A DNA stretch of 64,000 nt from Arcicella aurantiaca (GCF_003148625.1 NZ_QGGO01000013.1:96839-160838), one strand, 5' to 3'. Numbered from the stretch's first letter, positions 1 through 8,811 are shown. Notes: generated by a model from the sequence alone, not told the origin. Translations and numbers: made by a program.

Positions 1-24
1 TTGGTTTACGGGATTTTATTCTAA
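1..24 (+). CDS. 3' end of an outer-membrane barrel gene (partial)
   Basis: The first 24 bases read as an open frame ending in Gly-Ile-Leu-Phe and a TAA stop. A terminal aromatic residue is usual for outer-membrane beta-barrels. DUF4249 lipoproteins, such as the one that follows 37 bases later, are commonly encoded just after a TonB-dependent receptor. The receptor identity is therefore an inference from context; only seven codons are visible. Confidence 0.35.
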   Translation: MVYGILF

Positions 25-61
25 ATTCAAAAACCAAGCATAACTCATTGAAATACTAAAT

Positions 62-925
62 ATGAAATCAAATTCAAAATATATAAAACTCATTGCCTCA
101 ACGTTTATTTGTGCGTTGGCAGTGGGGCTTTTAAGTGCTTGTGAAGAAGTATCAACTTCTATTCCGGGAGGAGCAAAAGCAATTGTTGAAGCATATTTAA
201 TTCCAAATAAGCCCATAACCTTAAAAGTAAAAAAAGAAATTGCGTATAGCGAAGACTTAACTAACAAAGAGACATTTATTGCAGGTTTATCTATCAAGGT
301 TACAGGCTCAGACGGAACATCTTATGCTTTGAAACCTTTCCAAGATACTTTGTACGTTTCAGAGAGCAACGTGAAACTAAAAGTTGGGGTAACGTATAAT
401 TTATCATTCGATTATAATGGCAAAAACGTTTCTGCAAGTACCATTATTCCTACTAAACCTGTGGGAATAGCTTCTGACGTAAAATCAATCGTGAGAACAC
501 GCCAAGTAATTACGACGACGGGAGGTTTTGGAAGAAATTTAGATGATAATGTTGACGTTAATTTATCTTGGACGAACCCAAATAACGAATACCACTTTGT
601 AGTTGCAGACAATATTGAGCCAAATCTTGATTTGGTGGTTACTTTGCCAACTTCAAGTTCTACAACCGTTTCAGATTTTAATCGTCGTTTTAGAAGCCAA
701 CCCGTACAAGGAACAGCAACTCGTTTGCGTTCTCAAGAATTTCAATATTTTGGTAGATATAATATTGTGGTTTTAAAGGTAAATCCAGATTATGCCGCAC
801 TTTATAATACCTCTGGGACGACTTCTCAAAATATCAGTACGCCACCAACCACCATCACCAATGGACTTGGTATTTTTACAGGTGTAAATGCTGATACTTT
901 ATCATTTTTAGTAAAGGAAAGATAA
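62..925 (+). CDS. DUF4249-like outer-membrane lipoprotein
   Basis: A 287-residue protein with a type II signal peptide: a basic start, a hydrophobic stretch and a lipobox ending LLSAC at about residue 27, so it should be lipid-anchored. The following region (an IVEAYL strand, then a KITYNLSFDY-like beta segment with the phrase VGVTYNLSFDYNGK near residue 110) matches the general pattern of DUF4249, a family that accompanies TonB-dependent receptors in Bacteroidota. It probably helps a receptor at the cell surface; the ligand is unknown. The gene lies 37 bases after what looks like a receptor gene and is closed by a strong terminator, so the two probably form an operon. Family assignment is by pattern only. 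Confidence 0.65.
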   Translation: MKSNSKYIKLIASTFICALAVGLLSACEEVSTSIPGGAKAIVEAYLIPNKPITLKVKKEIAYSEDLTNKETFIAGLSIKVTGSDGTSYALKPFQDTLYVSESNVKLKVGVTYNLSFDYNGKNVSASTIIPTKPVGIASDVKSIVRTRQVITTTGGFGRNLDDNVDVNLSWTNPNNEYHFVVADNIEPNLDLVVTLPTSSSTTVSDFNRRFRSQPVQGTATRLRSQEFQYFGRYNIVVLKVNPDYAALYNTSGTTSQNISTPPTTITNGLGIFTGVNADTLSFLVKER

Positions 926-943
926 AAAACAGAAATACAGAAG

Positions 944-982
944 GGGATAAAAGGAAATGACATTTCTTTTATCCCTTTTTTT
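944..982 (+). terminator. Rho-independent terminator after the DUF4249 gene
   Basis: A stem of about 15 base pairs, starting GGGATAAAAG and closing CTTTTATCCC with one bulged G, is followed by seven T residues. It lies 19 bases past the stop codon. Confidence 0.8.
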
Positions 983-1038
983 GTTTCTGACCATAATCAA
1001 ATATGCTTGAAAGTAGCTAAGTTATTACAAAAAATACC

Positions 1039-2016
1039 ATGCAAAATTTCAGAACAACCTTCCAAATACCAGTATCAAAACATCAAATTTCGCTTGATTC
1101 GCAAATGCTAACGTTGGGTTCATGCTTTGCCGATGTAGTGGGTGGACAATTAAGAGAGAACAAATTAGATGTTTTAGTAAACCCGTTTGGAACACTTTTC
1201 AATCCACTTTCTATTTTTAAAATTCTTTCTCCCTCCTATCGTGAAGCCGACGAAAGATTATTTGTGGAAAATCAAAAACTATGGTTCAACTATGATTTTC
1301 ATTCTCAGTTTGTGAGCAATTCAAAAGAGAATTTACAAGAGCAGGTTAATCAGACTATTTATGCTATTAACACGCTCCTATCAACTACTACGCATTTAAT
1401 TATTACCTTCGGAACGGCGTTTATTTACAAACTGCTCAATCCTCAAACATACATCTCCAACTGCCATAAAATGCCCAATAATTTGTTTGAAAAAAACTTA
1501 TTGAGCGTAAAAGATATTTGTAAATCCTTTGCCATTTTATACAAAGAATTGAAAGAGGTAAATCCAGATTTAAAAGTTATTCTAACGGTTTCTCCCGTAA
1601 GACATACGAAAGATGGTGTTCCTGAAAATCAACTTTCAAAGTCAATTCTTAGAGCTGCTTGTCATTACTTAACTACTGACTATGAAGACATTACGTATTT
1701 TCCATCTTACGAAATAATGATGGACGATTTGCGTGATTATCGTTTTTATAAGCCCGATTTGATTCACCCCAACGAAGTGGCAGAGCAATACATTTTTGAG
1801 AAATTTGCAGAAACATATTTCGACGAAAATTTAAAATCTTTTATCGGAGAATGGCAACAAATTCGCCGTGCTATCAATCATCGTCCATTCAATGAAAAGT
1901 CAGAAAGTCATCAGAAATTTTTGAAGAATTTATTGGAAGATTTAATAAAAATGTCGAAAAGAGTACGTGTTGATGAAGAAATTTATGATGTGCAAACAGC
2001 CTTGTCAAGATTCTAA
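1039..2016 (+). CDS. GSCFA domain protein
   Basis: The 325-residue protein carries the family signature GSCFA at residues 27-31, followed by a conserved NPFGTLFNP stretch. Near the C-terminus PDLIHPN supplies an Asp-x-x-His pair. GSCFA proteins resemble SGNH/GDSL hydrolases, so an esterase-like or acyl-transfer activity is possible, but no substrate is established. There is no signal peptide, so it is probably cytoplasmic. The last coding bases (1996-2006, ACAGCCTTGTC) form a perfect 11-base inverted repeat with part of the palindrome just past the stop (2035-2045), which could fold across the stop codon. Confidence 0.85.
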   Translation: MQNFRTTFQIPVSKHQISLDSQMLTLGSCFADVVGGQLRENKLDVLVNPFGTLFNPLSIFKILSPSYREADERLFVENQKLWFNYDFHSQFVSNSKENLQEQVNQTIYAINTLLSTTTHLIITFGTAFIYKLLNPQTYISNCHKMPNNLFEKNLLSVKDICKSFAILYKELKEVNPDLKVILTVSPVRHTKDGVPENQLSKSILRAACHYLTTDYEDITYFPSYEIMMDDLRDYRFYKPDLIHPNEVAEQYIFEKFAETYFDENLKSFIGEWQQIRRAINHRPFNEKSESHQKFLKNLLEDLIKMSKRVRVDEEIYDVQTALSRF

Positions 2017-2030
2017 AACAAATTTCAAAC

Positions 2031-2055
2031 TACGGACAAGGCTGTCCGTACTACA
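2031..2055. repeat. Solitary copy of the ACGGACA palindrome
   Basis: A 20-base palindrome (2031-2050, arms TACGGACAAG and its near complement) is followed by CTACA. The core ACGGAC-AAGGCT-GTCCGT is the same as the unit repeated seven times at 55365-55594. It lies 14 bases after the GSCFA stop. Confidence 0.8.
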
Positions 2056-2157
2056 TCAATATCGAACAGAACTGTATCAAAAACGAACAGTTTTCAACAC
2101 CTTTCTACTCTTCAAGCAACTCAAAATCAAACAATTAACTTATTGGCACAATCTTTA

Positions 2158-2191
2158 CAATATTTGAAGTATCATATTACTTCAAATATTG
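2158..2191. terminator. Hairpin upstream of the ABC ATPase gene
   Basis: Arms CAATATTTGAAGT and ACTTCAAATATTG are perfect complements separated by eight bases. There is no T-run, so it may be a repeat or mRNA-stabilising hairpin and not a terminator. Confidence 0.5.
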
Positions 2192-2214
2192 AGATTCTTC
2201 AATTTTTCTAAACG

Positions 2215-2874
2215 ATGCTACAACTCAAAAACATTTTCCGTTGGTACAACTCAGGTGCAAATCGTGCCTTCGTCTTGCGTGATGTGAGTCTCGAAATTCA
2301 AAAAGGTGAATTTGTTTCTATCATGGGGCCGTCGGGTTCGGGCAAGTCCACACTCCTACACGTGATGGGCATGATGGACGACCCAAACGAAGGCGAATAT
2401 CTTTTTTTAGGCAATAGCGTACTCAATATCAAGGAAAAACAAAGAGCTGAACTTTATAAAAAACACATCGGATTTGTTTTTCAAGCGTATCATTTAATTG
2501 ATGAATTAACGGTTTATGAAAATATCGAAACACCTTTATTGTATCATGGTTTTGGTTCTTCGGAACGAAAAGCAATGGTGGCTGACGTTTTAGACCGTTT
2601 TAATATTGTAGGTAAAAAAGACCTTTTCCCTAATCAACTTTCGGGTGGGCAACAACAATTAGTTGGCATTGCCCGTGCCATTATTACCAAACCAGATTTG
2701 ATTTTGGCAGATGAACCCACAGGAAACCTCAACTCAAAACAAGGCGAAGAAATCATGGAGTTATTTCAAACCTTAAATCAAGAAGGCGTAACCATTGTGC
2801 AAGTGACGCATTCAGAAAAAAATGCCACTTACGGAAGTAGAATCGTGAATTTATTAGATGGTCGATTAGCCTAA
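2215..2874 (+). CDS. ABC transporter ATP-binding protein (MacB/LolD type)
   Basis: This 219-residue nucleotide-binding subunit has the full set of ABC motifs: Walker [10 protein letters not shown] at 38-46, a Q-loop (FVFQAYHL) near 90, signature LSGGQQQ near 142 and Walker [14 protein letters not shown] near 162. The closest group is the MacB/LolD/FtsE class, which powers lipoprotein extraction, efflux of peptides or division-linked permeases. No permease gene is adjacent, so its membrane partner must lie elsewhere. The next gene, a DUF4097 protein, starts 85 bases later on the same strand. The substrate cannot be told from the sequence. Confidence 0.9.
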   Translation: MLQLKNIFRWYNSGANRAFVLRDVSLEIQKGEFVSIMGPSGSGKSTLLHVMGMMDDPNEGEYLFLGNSVLNIKEKQRAELYKKHIGFVFQAYHLIDELTVYENIETPLLYHGFGSSERKAMVADVLDRFNIVGKKDLFPNQLSGGQQQLVGIARAIITKPDLILADEPTGNLNSKQGEEIMELFQTLNQEGVTIVQVTHSEKNATYGSRIVNLLDGRLA

Positions 2875-2958
2875 ATTTTATCAGTGATGCAACTATCTAA
2901 TCAACAAAAGCATCTGTCTAAATAGATTTCAGATTTTATCAATAAAACCTTCAACAAT

Positions 2959-3990
2959 ATGAAAACGCTCAACACAATCCTCACAATCCTATTGGCAACT
3001 TTTGCGGTAATGGCTCAAAAAAATGGAGATAAACCTTACATGACAAAGACTTTCTCTGCAAATGCCATTAAAAATTTAAAAATGACCACTTCGGGCGGTA
3101 GCTTAACTGTTACAGGTTCAAACGATACGGAAGCAAGAATAGAAGTATATGTTCGTGGCAATAATTGGAATGATGAAATCAGCAAAGAAGAACTGGAAGA
3201 ACGTTTACAAAACTATGAATTGACGGTTTCTCAAGATGGAAATACGTTAGTAGCTTTTTCAAAAAACAAAACCAATAATTGGGGCAAAAAATCACTTAGC
3301 ATAGCCTTCAAAGCATTCGTTCCAGAAAATGTCACAACTGATTTAAGTACCAGCGGTGGAAGTATCAGCGTAAAAGATATTGCTGGAAACGCTGTTGGTA
3401 AAACTTCTGGTGGGAGTATTTCGGTAACAAATTGTAAAAATAAAATAGACTTAAAAACTTCTGGCGGGAGTATTTCTGCCACAAATTGTACAGGAGATAT
3501 TGACCTTATTACTTCTGGCGGTAGTATTTCTGCTACGGATTTAGACGGAATAATCGACCTGAAAACATCAGGAGGAAGTATTTCTTTAGATAATTTAAGA
3601 GGAAAAACAAGTGCCATTACCTCAGGTGGAAGTATCAAAGCCACCGAATTAAGAGGCGAGTCTATCGTAAAAACATCAGGCGGTTCAATTGTACTTCGTG
3701 AAATTCGTGGAACTTTAGACGCCGCAACAAGTGCAGGAAGCATTGATGCTGAAATTTTAGAATTAGGTAAATCTCTAAATTTAAGCGTATCATCAGGAAG
3801 TATGAACGTAAGAATGCCAATGGATAAAGGTGCAACTTTAGACTGGGCAGCTAACAAAATAAATGTAAGTTCATTAAACCATTTTGAAGGAAATACTCAA
3901 AACAATACCGTCAGAGGGACACTCAACGGTGGTGGTATTCCCGTAAACTTCAAAGTGAGTTCTGGCAACCTTACCGTGAAGCCTTTATAA
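2959..3990 (+). CDS. Exported DUF4097-type beta-repeat protein
   Basis: The 343-residue protein starts with a signal peptide (hydrophobic residues 5-19). From about residue 35 a beta-strand ladder of roughly 20-residue units repeats the phrase TSGGSI (or TSAGSI, STSGGSI) about nine times, alternating with polar segments such as ATNCTGD. This is the pattern of the DUF4097 / putative adhesin fold, likely a right-handed beta-helix or stacked sheet. It is presumably periplasmic or surface-exposed; no function is established. It ends in a terminator at 4015-4048. Confidence 0.8.
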   Translation: MKTLNTILTILLATFAVMAQKNGDKPYMTKTFSANAIKNLKMTTSGGSLTVTGSNDTEARIEVYVRGNNWNDEISKEELEERLQNYELTVSQDGNTLVAFSKNKTNNWGKKSLSIAFKAFVPENVTTDLSTSGGSISVKDIAGNAVGKTSGGSISVTNCKNKIDLKTSGGSISATNCTGDIDLITSGGSISATDLDGIIDLKTSGGSISLDNLRGKTSAITSGGSIKATELRGESIVKTSGGSIVLREIRGTLDAATSAGSIDAEILELGKSLNLSVSSGSMNVRMPMDKGATLDWAANKINVSSLNHFEGNTQNNTVRGTLNGGGIPVNFKVSSGNLTVKPL

Positions 3991-4014
3991 TTAATTTAGT
4001 TTTGGTTAAGTAAT

Positions 4015-4048
4015 AGTCGCTCGTTGATTTTCAGCAAGCGACTTTTTT
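4015..4048 (+). terminator. Terminator after the DUF4097 gene
   Basis: AGTCGC...GTTG pairs with CAGC...GCGACT through a short imperfect stem, followed by six T residues. Confidence 0.7.
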
Positions 4049-4078
4049 GTTATTTCTTATAAAATCTATGTACTTTTG
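4046..4078 (+). promoter_or_regulatory. Bacteroidota-type promoter for fabI
   Basis: TTTG at 4046-4049, a 21-base spacer, then TACTTTTG at 4071-4078 match the -33 TTTG / -7 TAnnTTTG consensus. The transcript would start near 4085, about 70 bases before fabI. The upstream TTTG is also the T-tail of the preceding terminator. Confidence 0.7.
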
Positions 4079-4156
4079 TAACACAAAAGAATATACAAAT
4101 CTAATTTTGGGAGACTTTTAAAATCCCAAATCAGAAATTAAAAATCCCAAATCAAA

Positions 4157-4969
4157 ATGTCATACGGTCTTTTAAAAGGAAAAAGAGGTATTATCTCAGG
4201 AGCATTAGATGCTAACTCAATCGCTTGGAAAGTGGCTCAACGTGCCAAAGAAGAAGGTGCTATCATTACGCTCACAAACGCACCATTAGCGATGCGTATG
4301 GGCGAAATCAATAAATTAGCAGAAGAATGTGAAGCAAAAATTATTCCTGCTGATGCAACTTCTGTGGAAGATTTAGAGAAACTTTATGAAGGTTCGATGG
4401 AGGCTCTTGGAGGTAAAATTGACTTCGTATTGCATTCAATCGGAATGAGTACAAATATCCGTAAAAACCGTCCTTACGGTGATTTGAACTATGAATGGTT
4501 TTTGAAATCCTTAGATGTTTCGGCTCTTTCATTCCACAAAATGTTACAAGTTGCGGATAAAATGGACGCAATCAACAACAATGGTTCGGTAGTAGCTTTA
4601 TCATATATTGCCGCTCAACGTTCATTCCCTGACTATACAGATATGGCACAAGCAAAAGCGATGTTAGAGTCTATCGCTCGCTCTTATGGTTATGTATATG
4701 GCAAGAAAAACGGCACAAGAGTAAATACCGTTTCTCAGTCGCCAACTAAAACTTCGGCAGGAACGGGTATTTCTGGTTTCAATGCCTTTTATGAATACGC
4801 AGAACAAATGTCTCCTTTAGGAAATGCTTCTGCTGACGAATGTGCTGACTACGTAATTACCTTATTCTCTGATTTAACGAAGAAAGTAACAATGCAAAAT
4901 CTTTTCCATGACGGAGGATTTAGCGGTGTTGGTATTTCAGAAGAAATCGTTAATAAAATGGGTCAATAG
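4157..4969 (+). CDS. fabI: Enoyl-[acyl-carrier-protein] reductase (NADH)
   Basis: A 270-residue SDR-fold enzyme that reduces trans-2-enoyl-ACP in the last step of each fatty-acid elongation cycle. It begins with LLKGKRGIISGALDANSIAW, the FabI nucleotide-binding start, and has the divergent active site with Tyr-x6-Lys in YTDMAQAKAMLE near residue 160, in place of the classic SDR YxxxK. The length is usual for FabI. Its own promoter and terminator frame it, so it is monocistronic. It works with acpP and fabF at 29.0-30.7 kb. Confidence 0.92.
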   Translation: MSYGLLKGKRGIISGALDANSIAWKVAQRAKEEGAIITLTNAPLAMRMGEINKLAEECEAKIIPADATSVEDLEKLYEGSMEALGGKIDFVLHSIGMSTNIRKNRPYGDLNYEWFLKSLDVSALSFHKMLQVADKMDAINNNGSVVALSYIAAQRSFPDYTDMAQAKAMLESIARSYGYVYGKKNGTRVNTVSQSPTKTSAGTGISGFNAFYEYAEQMSPLGNASADECADYVITLFSDLTKKVTMQNLFHDGGFSGVGISEEIVNKMGQ

Positions 4970-4984
4970 AATTTCAATATTTAA

Positions 4985-5034
4985 TATATAAAAAGGGAAG
5001 ATTTTCATCTTGTGAAATCTTCCCTTTTTATATA
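4985..5034. terminator. Long hairpin terminator after fabI
   Basis: A perfect 20-base-pair stem (4985-5004 with 5015-5034, centred on GGGAAGATTT / AAATCTTCCC) with a 10-base loop. The A-rich and T-rich flanks would let it work in both directions. Confidence 0.85.
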
Positions 5035-5242
5035 TCGATTGGTAAACACTCAAGTAAAAATTGATTGATAGTCAGTTGCAAATATTAAATTGATTTTATA
5101 AAACAATCTAATATTTTTGTAATAGTATTCTACAATTATCTATATTTTCAGATAATATTCCCTCTATTTCTAAGTAAAAAATACCACCTTTTTACTCCTA
5201 CGAATGATTCATATCATTTTTTTTTAAAACTTTGGAACATTC
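5035..5242. other. Gene-free AT-rich stretch
   Basis: Between the fabI terminator and the next promoter I see no open frame with coding character, no palindrome and no RNA structure. With the flanking terminator and promoter it makes up the 359-base gap 4970-5328. Confidence 0.5.
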
Positions 5243-5274
5243 TTTGCTTATCAAAAGTACAATAAGTACTTTCG
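5243..5274 (+). promoter_or_regulatory. Promoter for the small basic protein / Ppx-like pair
   Basis: TTTG at 5243-5246, a 20-base spacer and TACTTTCG at 5267-5274, one base off TAnnTTTG. It lies 54 bases before the 5329 start codon. Confidence 0.6.
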
Positions 5275-5328
5275 TAACAAAACAAGTATCTGTTAATCAA
5301 GTATTTAATCGCTAATAATCTTAATAAA

Positions 5329-5652
5329 ATGAAACCCGTCACTGAAAAAGAATCTTTTTTTGCTTACTTAACTGTTTGTAAAAAAACACACCACACATCT
5401 GTATTTCCACTATTCTCGGTAATTTTAGCAGTTTTTTTATTTTTTTCGTTGAGTCCTTTTTCGGAAGTTGGGGCAACTAATTTTTCAGTCGCTCAACAAC
5501 CAACCTCTGCGAAAACAAAAGCAAAACCTGTTAAAAAAGGAAAAGCGAAAACCAAAGGACGCAAACCCAATGCCATCCGAAAAGACACGCTTAGCGATAT
5601 AGACCCAGCCAACACAAACTCGCCGCTGTATCAAAAAACAAATAATCGTTAA
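5329..5652 (+). CDS. Small basic exported or membrane protein, unknown
   Basis: I do not recognise this 107-residue protein. Residues 1-24 are polar, about 25-43 form one hydrophobic segment (an uncleaved anchor or late signal peptide), and residues 58-85 are very rich in Lys and Ala (KTKAKPVKKGKAK), ending in a polar tail. A promoter lies upstream and the exported Ppx-like gene follows 81 bases later on the same strand, so the two may be co-transcribed. A Lys-rich region next to a polyphosphate-type enzyme invites the guess that it binds an anion, but nothing in the sequence proves that. Confidence 0.55.
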   Translation: MKPVTEKESFFAYLTVCKKTHHTSVFPLFSVILAVFLFFSLSPFSEVGATNFSVAQQPTSAKTKAKPVKKGKAKTKGRKPNAIRKDTLSDIDPANTNSPLYQKTNNR

Positions 5653-5733
5653 ACCTATTTTACTGGTTTAGTTTTTATTGTTTAAAATCAATTATACTTT
5701 TTCAAATTAAATTATTCCTTATTAACCCAAATC

Positions 5734-7149
5734 ATGAGAAAATTAATCCTCACCCTTATTTTAGGAATGTGTGTGTGGGCTTCAGGCTTCGCTCAGACTA
5801 CCTCAGACTTCAATTCAGCCCTCAAATATATCAAAGCTGGTAATACTTTACGTGAAGTAAAACAATATGACCAAGCCGAAGAATACCTTAATAAAGCCCT
5901 AAATATTGTAAGAAATAAAGACAAATATTGGGAAGCTGCGGCTTATGAGAACTTAGGTTTTTTGTATCGTGACCAAGAAAATATACTTGAAGCATCTCGT
6001 AATTTCAGCAAAGCCATTGACATTTATCGTTCGCTTAAAATGGCAATGAGTGAAAAAGCTCTTATGCAATTGATGGCAGGTTTAAAAGATTCTGAAGAAC
6101 TTTTTGCAGGTATCGATATTGGCTCAAAAGGCGTAAAATTAAGTATCATCGGTGTTTCGGTTTCTCCTAAAAAAGGATTGACGTACAACTTGAGAAAAAG
6201 TATGTCTATCAACACTGAACCAAGTGCATTATCGGCTGCATCAATCAAAGAAACGGCTGCTGCGGTTAGAGATTTAATTGACACGGCAACCGTAAAAAAC
6301 TCAGTTGTGTCTGACCGTCTTTTTGTAGTTATGAGTAGTGGTTTAAAACAAGCAACTGATAAAGCTCCGGGAAAAGAAGCTGAATTGGTAGCTGCTATTA
6401 AAGAAGCTACAAGAAATCCAAATTTGAAAGTGGACGTAGTTTCGTTTGAAGATGAAGCAAAATACGGTGCATTGGCAATGATTGTTCCAGAATTGCACTT
6501 ATCATCATCAATCATGGATATTGGCGGTGGTAACGTAAAAGGTGGCTATTTATTGAACCGTTCAAAATTTGAAGCAGTTAACTTTCCTTATGGTACAAAA
6601 GCATTCGGTAAAATTGTAAAAACAAAATATCCAGATGCTGACATCAAAGGTTATATCGCAGGGGTTGATAACGAAATTGTAGCTGTTCGTGAAGAAATGG
6701 CTATCGAAATGAACCGTCGTGTTGGCTTGAAAAACCGTAAAAATGTGTATTTATTGGGCGGTATCGCTTTTGTAATGAACACATTATTACACCCAGAACG
6801 TGCCGCAATTATTGGTCGTCCAGTAGAAGTTTCTTTAGATGATGTAAAAAAATTCCGTCAAATGGCAGTGTCAAATTACGAAGAATTAATCAACCCTGAT
6901 TATGGTAAAATTGCTGACCCAATCGTAAAACAAATTGCGGAAGAAGACGTAAAATTGATTACCACTAAATTGTACAACAACCAAGATATTATTGCGGGAG
7001 CAACAATCTTAGAAACAGTAATGAAAGAATACGCTCGTGATGGTGTTCAGAAACGTTTTTACTTCATCAAAGGTGGTGACGTAGCGTGGATTTCGGGATA
7101 TATCTTCAAAATTATTTCTGACGATTACGCAGTGAAAAAAGAATTGTAA
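5734..7149 (+). CDS. Exported TPR protein with a Ppx/GppA-like ATPase-fold domain
   Basis: The 471-residue protein begins with a clear signal peptide (residues 1-20, ending GFAQ). Residues 25-105 carry TPR-like helices (AGNTLREVKQYDQAEEYLNKAL; AYENLGFLYRDQENILEASRNF). From about 123 the Ppx/GppA fold begins: GIDIGSKGVKLSIIGV resembles the first phosphate loop and SIMDIGGGNVKGGYL near 258 the second. Ppx/GppA enzymes cleave polyphosphate or pppGpp and normally work in the cytoplasm, so export to the periplasm is odd. Classic Ppx has Asp-x-Gly-Ser-Asn in the first loop; here Lys follows the Ser. Enzymatic activity is therefore uncertain. A terminator closes the gene. Confidence 0.75.
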   Translation: MRKLILTLILGMCVWASGFAQTTSDFNSALKYIKAGNTLREVKQYDQAEEYLNKALNIVRNKDKYWEAAAYENLGFLYRDQENILEASRNFSKAIDIYRSLKMAMSEKALMQLMAGLKDSEELFAGIDIGSKGVKLSIIGVSVSPKKGLTYNLRKSMSINTEPSALSAASIKETAAAVRDLIDTATVKNSVVSDRLFVVMSSGLKQATDKAPGKEAELVAAIKEATRNPNLKVDVVSFEDEAKYGALAMIVPELHLSSSIMDIGGGNVKGGYLLNRSKFEAVNFPYGTKAFGKIVKTKYPDADIKGYIAGVDNEIVAVREEMAIEMNRRVGLKNRKNVYLLGGIAFVMNTLLHPERAAIIGRPVEVSLDDVKKFRQMAVSNYEELINPDYGKIADPIVKQIAEEDVKLITTKLYNNQDIIAGATILETVMKEYARDGVQKRFYFIKGGDVAWISGYIFKIISDDYAVKKEL

Positions 7150-7190
7150 TTTCGATGCTCGATAATTGTAAATCGATGTTCGAAATATTG

Positions 7191-7232
7191 AAAAGCCTTG
7201 TGGAAATCACTTCTACAAGGCTTTTACTTTTT
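7191..7232 (+). terminator. Terminator after the Ppx-like gene
   Basis: AAAAGCCTTGT and ACAAGGCTTTT form a perfect 11-base-pair stem around a 13-base loop, followed by a T-rich tail. Confidence 0.8.
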
Positions 7233-7292
7233 AACAACTACATCAGTTATCGAATTTTTCAAGATAGATTCGGAATTAAAGATTGACATTCA

Positions 7293-7300
7293 TAATTTTG
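7293..7300 (+). promoter_or_regulatory. -7 box for tpiA
   Basis: TAATTTTG matches TAnnTTTG exactly and lies 21 bases before the tpiA start codon. I see no clear -33 TTTG. Confidence 0.5.
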
Positions 7301-7321
7301 CATAAATAAAACCAAAAAATA

Positions 7322-8083
7322 ATGAGAAAGAAAATTGTTGCAGGAAACTGGAAAATGAATAAATCAATGGAAGAAGCCTTGATTTTAGCTTCTGAAGTGG
7401 TTCACATGGTTAAGGACGAAGTAAATACTGACGTTCAGGTGATTATTGCACCTCCTGCTTTGTATTTAACAACTTTACAAAAACATACAGAAGCAGTTGC
7501 CAACATGGGTATCGCTGCTCAAAACTGTTCAAATAAAGCTTCTGGTGCTTATACTGGTGAAATTTCAGCTTCTATGTTGAAGTCAATCGGAGCAACTCAC
7601 GTTATTTTGGGACACTCTGAGCGTCGTCAATATTTCAACGAAAGCAACGAAGTTTTGGCTGAAAAAGTAAACATCGTTTTAGAAAATGGTTTAACGCCTA
7701 TTTTCTGTTGTGGTGAAACATTAGAACAACGTCAAGCAGAAGGTTTCCTTGAATTCGTAGCTTCTCAATTAACAGATAGTCTTTTCCATCTTTCTGCTGA
7801 AGAATTTGGTAAAGTAGTTATTGCTTACGAACCAATCTGGGCAATCGGTACAGGTTTGACGGCTTCTTCTCAACAAGCACAAGATATGCACGCTTATTTG
7901 AGAGGTCATATCGCTGGAAAATACGGTCAAGAAGTGGCAGATAATACTTCTATTTTATACGGTGGAAGTTGTAATGAGAAAAATGCAGAAGAACTTTTTG
8001 CTTGTCCAGATGTTGACGGTGGACTTATCGGTGGAGCTTCATTGAAATCTCGTGAGTTTACAAACATCGCAAAATCATTCTAA
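7322..8083 (+). CDS. tpiA: Triose-phosphate isomerase
   Basis: A 253-residue TIM barrel that interconverts dihydroxyacetone phosphate and glyceraldehyde 3-phosphate in glycolysis and gluconeogenesis. Visible catalytic features are Asn and Lys in AGNWKMNKS (residues 7-15), the His in VILGHSERR near 97, the Glu in AYEPIWAIGTG near 170 (loop 6), and the phosphate-binding YGGS and GGLIGGASL near the C-terminus. Length is normal. It stands alone, with its own -7 box; a repeat element starts at the base after the stop codon. Confidence 0.97.
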   Translation: MRKKIVAGNWKMNKSMEEALILASEVVHMVKDEVNTDVQVIIAPPALYLTTLQKHTEAVANMGIAAQNCSNKASGAYTGEISASMLKSIGATHVILGHSERRQYFNESNEVLAEKVNIVLENGLTPIFCCGETLEQRQAEGFLEFVASQLTDSLFHLSAEEFGKVVIAYEPIWAIGTGLTASSQQAQDMHAYLRGHIAGKYGQEVADNTSILYGGSCNEKNAEELFACPDVDGGLIGGASLKSREFTNIAKSF

Positions 8084-8104
8084 GTAACACAGACTTTAGT
8101 CTGT
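8084..8104. repeat. REP-like palindrome directly after the tpiA stop
   Basis: GTAAC followed by a palindromic core AGACTTTAGTCT starts on the very next base after TAA. The same arrangement (stop, GTAAC, core) is found at the end of the OmpA/PD40 gene on the other strand (60973-61026). Confidence 0.75.
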
Positions 8105-8111
8105 AAAGTAA

Positions 8112-8162
8112 ATTCAAAAAAAATAACTGTAATGAAAATCATTACAGTTATTTTTTTTGAAT
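8112..8162. terminator. Bidirectional terminator between tpiA and the Fur gene
   Basis: A perfect 23-base-pair stem (8112-8134 with 8140-8162) with an AAAAT loop. The A8 and T8 tracts on either side serve transcripts from both directions. Confidence 0.85.
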
Positions 8163-8170
8163 GATAAAGG

Positions 8171-8188
8171 GTTTGTCACAAGACAAAC
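8171..8188. repeat. Short palindrome
   Basis: GTTTGTC and GACAAAC are perfect complements around ACAA. It sits between the terminator and the larger repeat element. Confidence 0.45.
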
Positions 8189-8190
8189 AA

Positions 8191-8285
8191 TAGACCACTG
8201 ATTATACTGATTTAACAGATTTTCGCTGATTTTATCTGACTGCGTCCCAGTGTAAATCCGTAAAATCAGTTCAATCTGTGGTCTA
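8191..8285. repeat. 95-bp palindromic element, copy A
   Basis: It begins TAGACCAC and ends GTGGTCTA, with words such as ACAGATTTT and GTGTAAATC inside. A second, clearly homologous copy lies at 41543-41632 between unrelated genes. Confidence 0.8.
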
Positions 8286-8328
8286 AATAGTTTATAGTTT
8301 CGTTTTCTTTGACCGTATGCCTACTTTT

Positions 8329-8811
8329 CTAAGCAACTTCTCTTTGTTCAGCCAACATCGCTTTTTTGTGTTCACAATCCGTTTTGGTACATGAACCATA
8401 AAAAATCAATGAATGGTGCATCACATTAAATTGGAGCATCTCTCCTACCATATTTTGAATACCTTGTACACGTGGGTCGCAAAATTCAGTAACATGATGA
8501 CAATCGGTACAAATTAAATGGTCATGCTGACGACGACCGTATGATTTTTCATACTGAGCCTGATTACGTCCAAATTGATGCTTCGTTACCAAATCACACT
8601 CAACCAATACATCAAGCGTATTATAGACCGTTGCACGTGAGACTTGATATTTCTTATTTTTCATTGAAATATATAATTCCTCAACATCAAAGTGGTCATC
8701 ACGTGAATATATTTCCTCCAAAATAGCAAAGCGTTCGGGGGTTTTACGAAGTCCTTTATTCTCAAGATACGCCGTAAATATTTTTTTAACAGAATCTGAA
8801 TTTGATTGCAT
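8329..8811 (-). CDS. Fur-family metal- or peroxide-responsive repressor
   Basis: The 160-residue protein has the Fur layout: an N-terminal winged helix (residues 15-85, with [15 protein letters not shown] as the recognition helix), then the metal-binding [12 protein letters not shown] near 97-107 and a second Cys pair in CTKTDC near 143-148. The four cysteines form the structural zinc site of Fur/PerR/Zur proteins. Which metal or peroxide it senses cannot be decided here. It is a single gene; its target operators are not recognisable in the window. Confidence 0.9.
   Translation of the reverse strand: MQSNSDSVKKIFTAYLENKGLRKTPERFAILEEIYSRDDHFDVEELYISMKNKKYQVSRATVYNTLDVLVECDLVTKHQFGRNQAQYEKSYGRRQHDHLICTDCHHVTEFCDPRVQGIQNMVGEMLQFNVMHHSLIFYGSCTKTDCEHKKAMLAEQREVA

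Noticed and set aside
3231..3857. Antisense 208-residue frame over the DUF4097 repeats
   Set aside because: It mirrors the repeated TSGGSI coding and has no independent support.
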